NCBI RefSeq assembly: GCF_000803645.1
Contig: NZ_CP009122.1
Span: 3,758,501-3,822,500, forward strand
Reading direction: 5' to 3'
Length of the DNA stretch: 64,000 bases
From: Sphingopyxis fribergensis
Lineage (GTDB): Bacteria; Pseudomonadota; Alphaproteobacteria; Sphingomonadales; Sphingomonadaceae
Part shown: in pieces, positions 26,899-37,094 of the stretch
How positions within the stretch are numbered: the first letter of the stretch is position 1
How the letters are laid out: each line of letters starts with the position of its first letter
The notes under the pieces: model-generated
The model's database searches: none
Told to the model about the DNA's origin: nothing
The model's input: the letters and a program-made list of their open reading frames with translations, nothing else
Program-made: the position numbers and the translations under genes

Positions 26899-27738
26899 AT
26901 GTACGACTATGTCTCCGTAACCACCGCCGACGCCGGTGCACCCACTCCCGTGCGCGACGGCACGATCAAGCTCCACGACGAAGCGGGCTTTGCCGGCATG
27001 CGCAAGGCGGGGCGGCTGTCGGCCGAAATCCTCGACGCGCTCGTCCCCTTCGTCCAGCCGGGCGTGACCACCGCGGCGATCGACGACCTCGTCCGCACGA
27101 TGATGCTCGATGGCGGCGGCATCCCCGCGACGCTCGGCTATCGCGGCTTCACGCATAGTTGCTGCACGAGCATCAACCATGTCGTGTGTCATGGGATCCC
27201 CGACAACAAGCCGGTGCGCGAGGGCGACATCGTCAATATCGACGTAACCAGCATCGTCGACGGCTGGCACGGTGACACCAGCCGCATGTATCTGGTCGGC
27301 GACGTGCCGATCAAGGCGAAGCGCCTCGTCGAAATCACCTATGAATGCCTGATGCTCGGCATCGAGCAGGCGAAGCCCGGCAACCGAATGGGCGACGTCG
27401 CGCACGCGATCCAGACCCACGCCGAGCGGCACCGCTATTCGGTCGTCCGCGATTTCTGTGGCCACGGACTCGGCCAGATGTTCCATGACGCGCCTGAGGT
27501 CGTCCACGCCGGGCGACCCGGCACCGGACCCGAGCTGCGCCCCGGCATGTTCTTCACGATCGAGCCGATGATCAACACCGGCAAATATGCGGTGAAGATG
27601 CTCGCCGACGGCTGGACCGCGGTCACGCGCGACCGCAGCCTGTCGGCGCAGTTCGAGCACAGCATCGGCATCACCGAAACGGGCTGTGAAATTTTCACCG
27701 CGAGCCCCAAGGGGTTGAACGCGCCGCCCTGGAACTAA
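26899..27738 (+). CDS. map: Methionine aminopeptidase, type I
   Basis: Removes the N-terminal methionine from nascent proteins. The 279-aa pita-bread-fold enzyme has all expected ligands: the substrate His in INHVVCHGIP, metal Asp residues in IVNIDVTSIVDGWHGDTSRM, His in DFCGHGLGQMFHDAPEV, Glu in FFTIEPMI and Glu in QFEHSIGITETG. The N-terminus has an extra stretch of about 20 residues (MYDYVSVTTADAGAPTPVRD) before the conserved fold. It starts at ATG 26899, shortly after the clpA terminator, so it needs its own promoter. Confidence 0.95.
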   Translation: MYDYVSVTTADAGAPTPVRDGTIKLHDEAGFAGMRKAGRLSAEILDALVPFVQPGVTTAAIDDLVRTMMLDGGGIPATLGYRGFTHSCCTSINHVVCHGIPDNKPVREGDIVNIDVTSIVDGWHGDTSRMYLVGDVPIKAKRLVEITYECLMLGIEQAKPGNRMGDVAHAIQTHAERHRYSVVRDFCGHGLGQMFHDAPEVVHAGRPGTGPELRPGMFFTIEPMINTGKYAVKMLADGWTAVTRDRSLSAQFEHSIGITETGCEIFTASPKGLNAPPWN

Positions 27739-27970
27739 CCTCCTTCTTGATGGGAGAAGGATATGCAGCCTTATCGCGAAGCGATTAGGCGAAGTTGATG
27801 AGGGTGATGGCGCGTCCGCGACCGTCTCGGGCCGAACCGCACCCCCCAAGGCTGCGGCTAGCCAGCAAGCTGGATGTCTCGCACCTCCCCCATCGAGCAG
27901 GAGAATAAGAGAAGGCCACCCCCTCCACCCCCCATTTTCCTGCTTGCACCCGTCCCCCTTCGCGCGCAGT
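27739..27970. repeat. Degenerate intergenic repeat region after map
   Basis: C/G-rich segments with GAGAAGGA, TATCGCGAAGCGATTA (an inverted repeat around CGCG) and CACCTCCCCCATCG resemble the CCTCCC/GGGAGG family seen at 30205, 36894 and 51474. No gene is visible here. Confidence 0.45.
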
Positions 27971-27988
27971 CTTGACGTTAACGTCAAG
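27971..27988. promoter_or_regulatory. 18-bp perfect palindrome, probable operator of the quinoprotein gene
   Basis: CTTGACGTTAACGTCAAG is a perfect palindrome 24 bp upstream of the ATG of the PQQ alcohol dehydrogenase gene. Its form (TTGACGTTAACGTCAA) resembles sites proposed for MerR-family catabolic regulators such as LiuR; the cognate regulator is not in this window. Confidence 0.6.
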
Positions 27989-28012
27989 CATAGACGAACG
28001 GGAGAGCAAGGG

Positions 28013-30199
28013 ATGGCGAAACGGGTCTGGACTGCCGCGCTGCTGGGCGGCGCGGCACTGGCATTGGCTTCATGCAACGCATCGAAGAATGACAGCATCT
28101 CGGGCGGCGCGTCGCTCGACGCGGCGGAAAAAGCCAGCGAGACCCTGCTCAAGACCGGCGGCAACGGCGACGATTGGGCCGGCATCGGCTACAGCTATGA
28201 CGAACAGCGGTTCAGCCCGCTCACCGACATCAACGACCAGAATGTCGGCCAGCTCGGTATCGCCTGGACGGCCGACCTCGACGATGCGCGCGGTCAGGAG
28301 GCGACGCCGGTGGTCGTCGACGGCGTGATGTATGTGACGCACGCCTGGTCGAAGGTCAGCGCCTGGGACGCCGCGACCGGCAAGTCCTTGTGGAAATTCG
28401 ACCCCAAGGTTCCCGGCGAACGTGCCGTCAGCGCCTGCTGCGACGTCGTCAACCGGGGCGTTGCTGTTTGGGGCGATAAGGTCTTCGTCGGCGCACTCGA
28501 CGGCCGCCTGATCGCGCTCGACAAAAGGACCGGCCAGGAGATCTGGGCGACGCAAACCTTTGACACATCGAAACCCTATACCATCACCGGCGCGCCGCGC
28601 GTCGTGAAGGACATGGTGCTGATCGGCAACGGCGGCGCCGAATTCGGGGTGCGCGGCTATGTTACCGCTTACGACGCCGACACCGGCAAGAAGCGCTGGC
28701 GCTTCTACACCGCGCCCAATCCGACCAAGGCGAAGGATGGCGCGGCCTCCGACGACATCTTCGCATCGAAAGCCAACGCCACCTGGTCCGACCAGGGCGA
28801 GTGGCAGACCTCGGGCGGCGGCGGCACCGTGTGGGACGCGATCGTCTACGACAAGGATCTCGACCAGATCTATCTCGGCGTCGGCAACGGCAATCCGTGG
28901 AACCACGGCACGCGCTCGAACGGCGAAGGCGACAACTGGTTCCTCTCTTCAGTCGTCGCGCTCGACGCCATGACGGGCAAGTACAAGTGGCACTATCAGG
29001 AGACGCCGGGCGAGACGTGGGACTATACCGCGACCCAGCCGATCATCCTCGCCGAGCAGGCGGTGAACGGCACGCCGACCAAGGTGCTGTACCACGCGCC
29101 GAAAAACGGCTTCTTCTTCACCATCGACCGCAACAACGGCAAGCTGATCGACGCCAAGCCTTTCGTCGACGGGATCAACTGGGCCACCGGCTACGACATG
29201 GCGACGGGCCGCCCGATCGAGACGCCTGAATCGCGCTTCTACAAGACCGGCAAGCCGTTCATCGCGATCCCCGGCGCGCTCGGCGCGCATAATTGGCACC
29301 CGATGAGCTACAATCCCGCAACCGGCCTCGTCTATATTCCGGCGCAGCAGATCCCGCAGGGCTATCTCGCCGACATGACCGAACTCGACAAGCGCAAGGT
29401 CGTCGGCTTCAACATCGGCGCGTCGCTCACCGCAACGATGCTGCCCGACGACAAGGCGGCGTATCGCGCCGCGGTCGCCGCGACCACCGGCCGCCTCGTC
29501 GCCTTCGATCCGCGCACCGGCAAGGTCGCCTGGGCGGTCGACCATCCCGCGGCATGGAACGGCGGCACGATGACCACCGCGGGCAACCTCGTCTTCCAGG
29601 GCACCAGCCTCGGCCGCTTCCGCGCCTATGCCGCCGACACGGGCAAGCAGTTGCTCGACCTCGACATGCAGTCGGGGATCGTCAGCGCGCCCTCGACCTT
29701 CCGCGTCGGCGGCGTCCAGTACATCGCCTTCCAGACGAGCAAGGGCGGCGCCTTCCCGCTCGTCGCGGGTGTCGCGGGCGGCGCAACGCGCAAGATCCCG
29801 AACATCCCGCGCCTGATCGTGCTCAAGATCGGCGGCACGATGAAGCTCCCCGCCCCGCCGCCGACGACGACTCTCGCGTGGAACCCGCCGCCGATGACCG
29901 CATCGCCGGCACAGGTCGCCGCGGGCAAGGCGCATTTCGGGCGCTATTGCATCGTCTGCCACGGCGACAGCGCGATCGGCAACGGCTTCACCCCCGACCT
30001 CCGCGTCTCGGGCACGCTCGCCAATGCCGATGCGTGGAAGGGCGTGGTGATCGGCGGCGCGCTGAAAGACCGCGGCATGGTGAGCTTCGCGAACGTACTC
30101 ACCCCCGCCGATGCCGAGGCGATTCGCGCCTATGTCATCGAGCGGTCGAACTGGACTAAAGCCAATCTGGCGGACTCAGCGGCGCCGATGGGGCGCTGA
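28013..30199 (+). CDS. PQQ-dependent quinohaemoprotein alcohol dehydrogenase (type II-like)
   Basis: A 728-aa periplasmic lipoprotein (LALASCNAS) that should oxidise alcohols with PQQ and pass electrons to its own haem c. The eight-bladed propeller has the vicinal disulfide SACCDVVNRGV, the catalytic Asp region GETWDYTATQP, and tryptophan-docking repeats (WDAATGKSLWKF, YDADTGKKRWRF). The C-terminal cytochrome c domain has CIVCH at 646-650. An 18-bp palindrome lies just upstream. PQQ biosynthesis genes are not in the window. The substrate class (short-chain alcohols or others such as polyethylene glycol) is not resolved. Confidence 0.93.
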   Translation: MAKRVWTAALLGGAALALASCNASKNDSISGGASLDAAEKASETLLKTGGNGDDWAGIGYSYDEQRFSPLTDINDQNVGQLGIAWTADLDDARGQEATPVVVDGVMYVTHAWSKVSAWDAATGKSLWKFDPKVPGERAVSACCDVVNRGVAVWGDKVFVGALDGRLIALDKRTGQEIWATQTFDTSKPYTITGAPRVVKDMVLIGNGGAEFGVRGYVTAYDADTGKKRWRFYTAPNPTKAKDGAASDDIFASKANATWSDQGEWQTSGGGGTVWDAIVYDKDLDQIYLGVGNGNPWNHGTRSNGEGDNWFLSSVVALDAMTGKYKWHYQETPGETWDYTATQPIILAEQAVNGTPTKVLYHAPKNGFFFTIDRNNGKLIDAKPFVDGINWATGYDMATGRPIETPESRFYKTGKPFIAIPGALGAHNWHPMSYNPATGLVYIPAQQIPQGYLADMTELDKRKVVGFNIGASLTATMLPDDKAAYRAAVAATTGRLVAFDPRTGKVAWAVDHPAAWNGGTMTTAGNLVFQGTSLGRFRAYAADTGKQLLDLDMQSGIVSAPSTFRVGGVQYIAFQTSKGGAFPLVAGVAGGATRKIPNIPRLIVLKIGGTMKLPAPPPTTTLAWNPPPMTASPAQVAAGKAHFGRYCIVCHGDSAIGNGFTPDLRVSGTLANADAWKGVVIGGALKDRGMVSFANVLTPADAEAIRAYVIERSNWTKANLADSAAPMGR

Positions 30200-30204
30200 T
30201 ATCC

Positions 30205-30240
30205 CGATCCTCCCTGTGGCCGCAGGCCATGGGGAGGATC
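30205..30240. repeat. GGGAGG-type hairpin after the quinoprotein gene
   Basis: GATCCTCCC and GGGGAGGATC form a stem around a second hairpin (TGGCCGCAGGCCA). It belongs to the CCTCCC/GGGAGG repeat family and may terminate the alcohol dehydrogenase transcript. Confidence 0.6.
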
Positions 30241-30352
30241 AATCGAGGCCTGCTGCCGCTTTTTTAGGCACCGCAACCGCCGCTTTGCTCACCCCTTAAG
30301 CACCGCCGCAAATTCGTTTCAAATTTCTTACCAAAACCCCGCGATTCGCCAA

Positions 30353-30369
30353 TTGGCACGGCTTTTGAT
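30353..30369 (+). promoter_or_regulatory. Sigma-54-type promoter of glnB
   Basis: TTGGCACGGCTTTTGAT fits the -24/-12 consensus TGGCAC-N5-TTGC, with the conserved GG and 10-bp spacing but GA instead of GC at -12. It is about 110 bp before glnB, as expected for NtrC-controlled glnBA operons. Confidence 0.55.
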
Positions 30370-30429
30370 TGGTGCAAGATGGCGGGACATCGCACCGACT
30401 CGACGGCAGACCGGACCAGGCACGCCTGA

Positions 30430-30819
<390 letters not shown>

Positions 30820-30890
30820 TCATTCGCATTATTCGAAAACCCGACAATCCCCGGCACGCCGGACCATTTCGCAAGAAGGAAGCATAGACC

Positions 30891-32303
30891 ATGGCTACGA
30901 AGCCCAAGGATATCATCGCGCGGATCAAGGAAAACGACATCGAGTGGGTCGACCTGCGCTTCACCGACCCCAAGGGCAAGTGGCAGCATCTGACCATGGT
31001 CGCCTCGGTCCTCGGCGAGGACGAACTCGAAGACGGCCTGATGTTCGATGGTTCGTCGATCGAAGGCTGGAAGGCGATCAACGAGTCCGACATGATCCTG
31101 AAGCCCGACCTCGACGCCGTCTATGACGATCCCTTCTCGGCGACGCCGATGCTCGTGATCTTCTGCGACATCGTCGAACCGTCGACCGGCGAAGGCTATG
31201 CCCGCGACCCGCGCACGACGGCCAAGCGCGCCGAGGCCTATGTTGCCTCGACCGGCATCGGCGACACCGTCTATGTCGGCCCCGAAGCCGAATTCTTCAT
31301 GTTCGACGACGTCCGTTTCGAAACCGGCTACAACAAGTCGGGCTTCGAGATCGACGATATCGAGCTGCCGACGAACACCGGCCGCGCTTACGAAGGCGGC
31401 AACCTCGGCCACCGTCCGCGCGCCAAGGGCGGCTATTTCCCCGTCGCCCCGGTCGACAGCGCCGTCGACATCCGCGCCGAAATGGTCTCGACGATGCTCG
31501 AACTCGGCCTGCCGTGCGACAAGCATCACCACGAAGTCGCCGCGGCGCAGCACGAACTCGGCCTGACGTTCGGCACGCTGACCGAAACCGCCGACCGCAT
31601 GCAGATCTATAAATATGTCGTGCACCAGGTCGCGCACGCTTACGGCAAGACCGCAACCTTCATGCCGAAGCCGATCAAGGACGACAATGGCAGCGGCATG
31701 CACACCCACATCTCGATCTGGGAAAAGGGCAAGCCGCTCTTCGCAGGCAATGGCTATGCCGGCCTTTCGGACATGTGCCTCTATTTCATCGGCGGTGTGG
31801 TCAAACATGCCAAGGCGCTCAACGCCTTCACCAACCCGACGACGAACAGCTACAAGCGCCTCGTCCCGGGCTTCGAAGCGCCGGTGCTGCTCGCTTATTC
31901 GAGCCGCAACCGCTCGGCCTCGTGCCGCATCCCTTATGGTGCGGGCGCCAAGTCGAAGCGCGTCGAATTCCGCTTCCCCGACGCGATGGCGAACCCCTAT
32001 CTTTGCTATTCGGCGCTGCTGATGGCGGGCCTCGACGGCATCCAGAACAAGATCCACCCGGGCGACCCGATGGACAAGAACCTCTACGACCTGCCGCCCG
32101 AGGAACTGAGCGAAGTCCCGACCGTCTGCGCATCCCTGCGCGAAGCGCTCGACAGCCTGATGGCCGATCACGACTTCCTGCTGAAGGGCGACGTGTTCTC
32201 GAAGGACCAGATCGAAGCCTATGTCGAGCTGAAGTGGGACGAAGTCTATCGCTTCGAACAGACCCCGAGCCCGGTCGAATTCGACATGTACTACAGCGCC
32301 TGA
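30891..32303 (+). CDS. glnA: Glutamine synthetase, type I
   Basis: Makes glutamine from glutamate, ammonia and ATP, and is the central point of nitrogen assimilation. The 470-aa length is standard for the dodecameric GSI-beta. Visible motifs: [18 protein letters not shown] near the N-terminus, [43 protein letters not shown], and an adenylylation site in NLYDLPPEE (Tyr). It follows glnB and should be cotranscribed under nitrogen control. A good terminator follows. Confidence 0.97.
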   Translation: MATKPKDIIARIKENDIEWVDLRFTDPKGKWQHLTMVASVLGEDELEDGLMFDGSSIEGWKAINESDMILKPDLDAVYDDPFSATPMLVIFCDIVEPSTGEGYARDPRTTAKRAEAYVASTGIGDTVYVGPEAEFFMFDDVRFETGYNKSGFEIDDIELPTNTGRAYEGGNLGHRPRAKGGYFPVAPVDSAVDIRAEMVSTMLELGLPCDKHHHEVAAAQHELGLTFGTLTETADRMQIYKYVVHQVAHAYGKTATFMPKPIKDDNGSGMHTHISIWEKGKPLFAGNGYAGLSDMCLYFIGGVVKHAKALNAFTNPTTNSYKRLVPGFEAPVLLAYSSRNRSASCRIPYGAGAKSKRVEFRFPDAMANPYLCYSALLMAGLDGIQNKIHPGDPMDKNLYDLPPEELSEVPTVCASLREALDSLMADHDFLLKGDVFSKDQIEAYVELKWDEVYRFEQTPSPVEFDMYYSA

Positions 32304-32323
32304 TCCCAGCGGTCAGTTACGCC

Positions 32324-32367
32324 AAGGGAGGGCGTCCGGTTCGGGGGAACCGGGCGCCCTTTCCCTT
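32324..32367 (+). terminator. Terminator-like hairpin after glnA
   Basis: A long stem is formed by AAGGGAGGGCGTCCGGTT and its complement AACCGGGCGCCCTTTCCCTT, with minor mismatches. It begins about 20 bp after the glnA stop. Confidence 0.75.
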
Positions 32368-32518
32368 GGTCGCGACAAGCTCGACGATTTTGAAGAGGTC
32401 GGGGAACCCATTTTAGGCGGCGCCGCCACGCATTGTGGTAAACCGGCGGGGTTGCGATCCTTCGGAGCGGGTGGCAGGTTGGCTTCGGGTGGGTTCGATC
32501 GCGAAAGGCTGTTTGCCC

Positions 32519-33988
32519 ATGCGGATGCGCGTATTTGTCGCCCTCACCCCCCTGATCATGGCTTCGTGCGGCGGCGGAGGGGATAGCGGTGGTAGCACCC
32601 CACCCACGGCGAACGCCCCGCCGACCTTCACTTCGCTGCAGACCGCCAGCGTCGCGGAAAACACGGCCGGCGCCTATCACGCAACCGCGAACGATCCCAA
32701 TGGCGACGCGCTGACTTTTGCCATCGACGGCGGCGCCGACGCGGCACTGTTTTCGATCACGACCGCCGGGGCGCTGCGTTTCAATGCCGCGCCCGATTAC
32801 GACCTGCCCGGCGATGCGAATGGCGACAATGTCTATTCCGTCCAGCTGCGCGTCAGCGATGCCAGCGCCAGCGCGACGCAGGCGGTCAACATCACCGTTA
32901 CCAACAGCCGCGAAGGCATTTCGGTCGCGCGCGTCGGGACCGGCTTCAGCCAGCCGCTCTACGTCGCGCCGATCCCGGGGAGCAGCAACGTCTATGTCGT
33001 CGAAAAGGGCGGCAATGTGTACCGCTTCGATCCCGCGAACGGCAACCGAACGCTCGTCCTCGACATCACAGACATTTCGACAAGCGGCGAGCGCGGGCTG
33101 CTTGGGCTCGCCGCCTATCCCGATCACGCGACGACGCAGCGGCTGCTCGCCGTCGCGACCGCCGCCGACGGCACGGTACAGGTGCGCCGCTACACGCTCG
33201 GCCAGCCGAACAGTTCGACCGTTTACGACATAGTGCTCAGCGTGCCGCATCCGGGCGCCGACAATCACAATGGCGGCTGGATCGGCTTCGGTCCCGACGG
33301 CCTCGTCTATGTCGCGGTGGGCGACGGTGGCGGCGGGGGCGATCCCGGCAACAACGCACAAAACACCAATGTCCGGCTCGGCAAGATATTGCGCCTGTCG
33401 ATCGGCGCGAACGGCAGCACTTATGCGCCCGCGCCCGGCAACCCCTTCCTGTCGGGCGGCGGCGATCCCTATGTCTTTGCCTATGGGCTGCGCAATCCGT
33501 TCCGCGCCTCATTCAACGGCTCAACACTGCTGATCGGCGATGTCGGCCAGTCGGCGGTCGAGGAAATCGACATGGTGACGACGACGCAGCCCGGACTCAA
33601 TTTCGGGTGGCGCTTTCTTGAAGGCACACAGCCCTTTTCGGGCACCGCGCCAGGCGGCCTCACGCCTCCCGTGACCGAATATTTCCGCGGCAACGGTCCG
33701 CGGCAAGGCGCAACGGTCACCGGCGGCTATGTCTATCGCGGTCCGGTCACATCGTTGCAGGGTCAATATGTTTTTGCCGATTTCATCGCCGGAAACGTGT
33801 GGACCGTCCCCTTCTCCAGCCTCGCCGCCGGACAAACGCTCCCCTCCTCACGCTTTGCACGGCGAAACGAGGATTTTGCGCCCGACGCCGGGACGATCAG
33901 CCAGATCGCCTCGTTCGGCGAAGACAGCGCGGGCAACCTCTTCCTGGTCAGCATCGGCGGCGATATTTTCATGGTGCGCCCGGGCTAA
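32519..33988 (+). CDS. PQQ-dependent sugar dehydrogenase-like lipoprotein with cadherin-like domain
   Basis: A 489-aa exported lipoprotein (LIMASCGGGGDSGG). A cadherin-like beta-domain (about 45-140; SVAENTAGAYHATANDPNGD, then DYDLPGDANGDNVYSVQL) is followed by a six-bladed soluble-glucose-dehydrogenase-type domain. That domain has VVEKGGNVYRF, GERGLLGLAAYPDH, GWIGFGPDGLVYVAVGDGGG, YGLRNPFRASF and GDVGQSAVEEIDMV. These enzymes oxidise aldose sugars with PQQ. ATG 32519 is chosen; further upstream codons would precede the signal peptide. PQQ synthesis genes are absent, as for the alcohol dehydrogenase 2.5 kb upstream. Confidence 0.85.
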   Translation: MRMRVFVALTPLIMASCGGGGDSGGSTPPTANAPPTFTSLQTASVAENTAGAYHATANDPNGDALTFAIDGGADAALFSITTAGALRFNAAPDYDLPGDANGDNVYSVQLRVSDASASATQAVNITVTNSREGISVARVGTGFSQPLYVAPIPGSSNVYVVEKGGNVYRFDPANGNRTLVLDITDISTSGERGLLGLAAYPDHATTQRLLAVATAADGTVQVRRYTLGQPNSSTVYDIVLSVPHPGADNHNGGWIGFGPDGLVYVAVGDGGGGGDPGNNAQNTNVRLGKILRLSIGANGSTYAPAPGNPFLSGGGDPYVFAYGLRNPFRASFNGSTLLIGDVGQSAVEEIDMVTTTQPGLNFGWRFLEGTQPFSGTAPGGLTPPVTEYFRGNGPRQGATVTGGYVYRGPVTSLQGQYVFADFIAGNVWTVPFSSLAAGQTLPSSRFARRNEDFAPDAGTISQIASFGEDSAGNLFLVSIGGDIFMVRPG

Positions 33989-34044
33989 CCGCTTGCGGCC
34001 TTTGGAAGCGCACGGCACAAGCATGCCCCACAGGAGGCCTTCCC

Positions 34045-35355
34045 ATGAAATCATTGCCCTTTGCCGCTCTCGTCGCCCTTCATCTGACGCTCGCCCCCGC
34101 CGCGCAGGCGAAGCTGACGAAGGCCGAAAGCGGCATGGCAAAGACGGTCGAGGCCGAACAGCCGCGTTCGCTCGCGCTGCTCGAAAAGCTCGTCAACCAG
34201 AACAGCGGCTCGCTGAATCTGGAGGGTGTCGAGAAGGTCGGACAAATGATGCGCGTCGAACTCGAGCCGCTCGGGTTCAAGGTCGAATGGAAGCCGATGA
34301 CCGACACCGGCCGCGCGGGCCATTTGATCGCGACGCACACCGGCAAGCCCGATGCCAAGCGCCTGCTTCTCATCGCGCATCTCGACACCGTCTTCGAACC
34401 CGATTCGCCCTTTCAGAAATTCACAAGGCTGGGCGATATGGGCGAAGGGCCCGGCGCCGGTGACGACAAGGGCGGCATGGTCGTGATCGTCGCGGCGCTC
34501 CGTGCGATGCAGGCGGCGGGGACGCTCAAGGACTCCAATATCGAAATCCATATGACCGGCGACGAGGAGGATTCGGGCAGCCCGATCGAGAAAGCGCGCG
34601 CCGACCTGATCGCCGCAGGCAAGCGCAGCGACGTCGCGCTCGATTTCGAAGGACTCGTCCGCGACAATGGCGCCGACATGGGCTCGGTCGCGCGCCGCTC
34701 GTCGGACAGCTGGACGGTCACCGCGACCGGCAAGAGCGCGCACAGTTCGGGCGTTTTCAGCGCCGCCGCAGGCGATGGCGCGATCTACGAACTGACGCGC
34801 ATCATCCATCGCTTCCGCACCGAGCTGCCCGAACCGAACCTGACCTTCAACGTCGGGCTGATCGCTGGCGGACAGCAGGCAGAGCTCGACGCAGGCGGCA
34901 TCCGCGCGACGGTCAATGGCAAGACCAATATCATCGCGCCGATCGCCATCGCGCGCGGCGACCTCCGCGCGCTGTCGCCCGGACAGATCGAGCGCGTGAA
35001 GGCGAAGATGGCGGCAATCGTCGCCGAGCATGCGCCCGGCACCGACGCCAAGATCGCCTTCGATCCCGGCGGCTATCCCTCGATGGCGCCGACCGACGGC
35101 AATCGCGCGCTGCTGACCAAATTGAACGGCGTGAACCGCGACCTCGGGCTTGCCGAAATGGCGCCGCTCGATCCGCTGAAGCGCGGTGCGGGCGATATCA
35201 GCTTCGTCGCCGCCGACGTCGACGGACTCGCGGGGCTCGGGCCGTACAGCACCGGCGACCATGCGCCGGGCGAAGCGGTCGACATCCCCAGTATCGCGCG
35301 CCAGGCTACGCGCGCGGCCATATTGATGTCACGCCTTTCGGCTGAAAAGCGTTAG
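34045..35355 (+). CDS. M20 family metallo-peptidase, exported
   Basis: A 436-aa dinuclear-zinc peptidase with a Sec signal peptide (FAALVALHLTLAPAAQA). All metal motifs are canonical: AHLDTVF, GAGDDKGGM, TGDEEDSGSP, and the C-terminal His in STGDHAPGEAVDIPS. The dimerisation domain begins near KSAHSSG. ATG 34045 follows CAGGAGG. It differs clearly from the M20-like protein at 13.1 kb, whose ligands are altered. It lies in the same direction as the sugar dehydrogenase (56 bp gap) and the aldehyde dehydrogenase. The likely role is hydrolysis of peptides or N-acyl amino acids in the periplasm. Confidence 0.9.
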   Translation: MKSLPFAALVALHLTLAPAAQAKLTKAESGMAKTVEAEQPRSLALLEKLVNQNSGSLNLEGVEKVGQMMRVELEPLGFKVEWKPMTDTGRAGHLIATHTGKPDAKRLLLIAHLDTVFEPDSPFQKFTRLGDMGEGPGAGDDKGGMVVIVAALRAMQAAGTLKDSNIEIHMTGDEEDSGSPIEKARADLIAAGKRSDVALDFEGLVRDNGADMGSVARRSSDSWTVTATGKSAHSSGVFSAAAGDGAIYELTRIIHRFRTELPEPNLTFNVGLIAGGQQAELDAGGIRATVNGKTNIIAPIAIARGDLRALSPGQIERVKAKMAAIVAEHAPGTDAKIAFDPGGYPSMAPTDGNRALLTKLNGVNRDLGLAEMAPLDPLKRGAGDISFVAADVDGLAGLGPYSTGDHAPGEAVDIPSIARQATRAAILMSRLSAEKR

Positions 35356-35451
35356 GCTGCCACCTTTCGCAGTTGGCCTTGCTTGATTCATCCGCCACAG
35401 TGATTAGGTAGCAAAGCGAGACGGAAACCACCGCCGATTGGGAGACAGAAG

Positions 35452-36888
35452 ATGAGCGACACCGCAACGCACCTCAAGCAGAACTACATCGGCGGCCAAT
35501 GGGTCGACAGCAAGGGCGGCAAGCCGCACGACGTCATCAACCCCGCGACCGAAGAGGCCGCCTCGACGATCGTCCTCGGCACCGCCGCCGACGTCGACGA
35601 TGCCGTCGCCGCGGCGCGCGAAGCCTTGAAGAGCTGGTCGCAGACGACGCGTGAGGAACGCCTCGACCTCCTCAACCGCATCGTCGAGGAATATAAGAAG
35701 CGTGCCCCCGACCTTGCCAAGTCGATGGCATCGGAAATGGGCGCCCCCGTCAGCTTCGCGGGCACGGCGCAGGTTGGCGCGGGCATCGGCGGCTTCCTCG
35801 GCACGATCGCCGCACTCAAGGATTTCGCCTTCACCGAAAAATATGCCGCGGGCGTCATCGCCTATGAACCCATCGGCGTCGTCGGCATGATCACGCCGTG
35901 GAACTGGCCGCTGAACCAGATCGCGCTGAAGGTCGCCCCCGCGCTCGCTGGCGGCAACACGATGGTGCTGAAGCCCTCCGAAGAATGCCCCGGCAACGCG
36001 ACGATCTTTGCCGAGATTCTCGACGCGGCGGGCGTGCCGCCGGGCGTCTTCAACCTCGTCCAGGGCGACGGCCCGACCGTCGGCAACGCGATCAGCGCAC
36101 ACCCTGGCATCGAAATGGTGAGCTTCACCGGCTCGACCCGCGCCGGCATCCTCGTCGCCAAGGCGGCCGCCGACACCGTCAAGCGCGTCCATCAGGAACT
36201 CGGCGGCAAGTCGCCGAACATCGTCCTTCCCGACGCCGATTTCGCCGCCGTGCTGCCCCCGACGGTGCAGGGCGTGCTCGTCAACACCGGCCAGAGCTGC
36301 ATCGCGCCGACGCGCATCCTCGTCCAGAAGGACCGCGAAGCCGAAGCCGTCGGCGTCATCAAGGCGATGTTCGACGGCACGCAGGTCGGCGACCCGATGA
36401 GCGAAGGCGGCCACATCGGCCCCGTCGTCAACAAGGCGCAGTTCGACAAGATCCAGGGGCTGATCCAGTCGGCAATCGACGAAGGCGCGACGCTGGAGAC
36501 CGGCGGCACCGGTCTGCCGTCGAACGTCAACCGCGGCTATTATATCAAGCCGACGGTTTTTTCGGGCGTCACGCGCGACATGCGGATCGCGAACGAGGAA
36601 ATCTTTGGCCCCGTCGCGACGATCATGGCCTATGGCGACCTCGACGAAGCCGTCGATATCGCCAACGACACCGAATATGGCCTGTCGGCGGTGATCTCGG
36701 GCGATCCCGCCAAGGCGGCCGCCGTCGCACCGAAGCTGCGCGCCGGCATGGTTGCGGTCAATGCCTGGGGCCCCGGCCCCGGAGCGGCGTTCGGCGGCTA
36801 CAAGGCGTCGGGCAACGGCCGCGAAGGCGGTCTGTTCGGGCTCAAGGATTTCATGGAAGTGAAGTCGATCAGCGGCATTCCGGGCTGA
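35452..36888 (+). CDS. Aldehyde dehydrogenase family protein
   Basis: A 478-aa NAD(P)-dependent aldehyde dehydrogenase. It has the catalytic Cys in NTGQSCIAPTRILV, the general-base Glu in HQELGGKSPNIVLPDADF, the nucleotide-binding FTGSTRAG, and the conserved EIFGPVATI and VNAWGPG. ATG 35452 follows GGGAGACAGA. It is on the strand of the PQQ dehydrogenase genes and could remove the aldehydes they make, but the long gaps make a shared operon uncertain. The substrate is unknown. Confidence 0.92.
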   Translation: MSDTATHLKQNYIGGQWVDSKGGKPHDVINPATEEAASTIVLGTAADVDDAVAAAREALKSWSQTTREERLDLLNRIVEEYKKRAPDLAKSMASEMGAPVSFAGTAQVGAGIGGFLGTIAALKDFAFTEKYAAGVIAYEPIGVVGMITPWNWPLNQIALKVAPALAGGNTMVLKPSEECPGNATIFAEILDAAGVPPGVFNLVQGDGPTVGNAISAHPGIEMVSFTGSTRAGILVAKAAADTVKRVHQELGGKSPNIVLPDADFAAVLPPTVQGVLVNTGQSCIAPTRILVQKDREAEAVGVIKAMFDGTQVGDPMSEGGHIGPVVNKAQFDKIQGLIQSAIDEGATLETGGTGLPSNVNRGYYIKPTVFSGVTRDMRIANEEIFGPVATIMAYGDLDEAVDIANDTEYGLSAVISGDPAKAAAVAPKLRAGMVAVNAWGPGPGAAFGGYKASGNGREGGLFGLKDFMEVKSISGIPG

Positions 36889-36893
36889 ACGTG

Positions 36894-37036
36894 AAAATCC
36901 TCCCTGCGCCGAAGGCATGGGGAGGGGGACCGCTCGCGAAGCGAGTGGTGGAGGGGCCGCAACCTTAGCGCAAATGCCCCTCCGTCAGCGCTTCGCGCTG
37001 CCACCTCCCCATCGCTTCGCGACGGGGAGGATCATT
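36894..37036. repeat. Composite CCTCCC/GGGAGG intergenic repeat
   Basis: Several nested hairpins: AATCCTCCC with GGGGAGGATC, CGCTCGCGAAGCGAG, and CAGCGCTTCGCGCTG. It fills the gap between the aldehyde dehydrogenase gene and argJ and belongs to the same family as 30205-30240 and 51474-51545. Confidence 0.7.
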
Positions 37037-37063
37037 CCCCTCCCGCAAGCGGGAGGGGTTTTG
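37037..37063 (+). terminator. Rho-independent terminator
   Basis: CCCCTCCCGC AAGCGGGAGG GG followed by TTTTG: a perfect stem with a T-run, downstream of the aldehyde dehydrogenase gene and 32 bp before argJ. Confidence 0.85.
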
Positions 37064-37094
37064 CTTTGGGCCGATAGCGATTAAGCGCGTCCCC

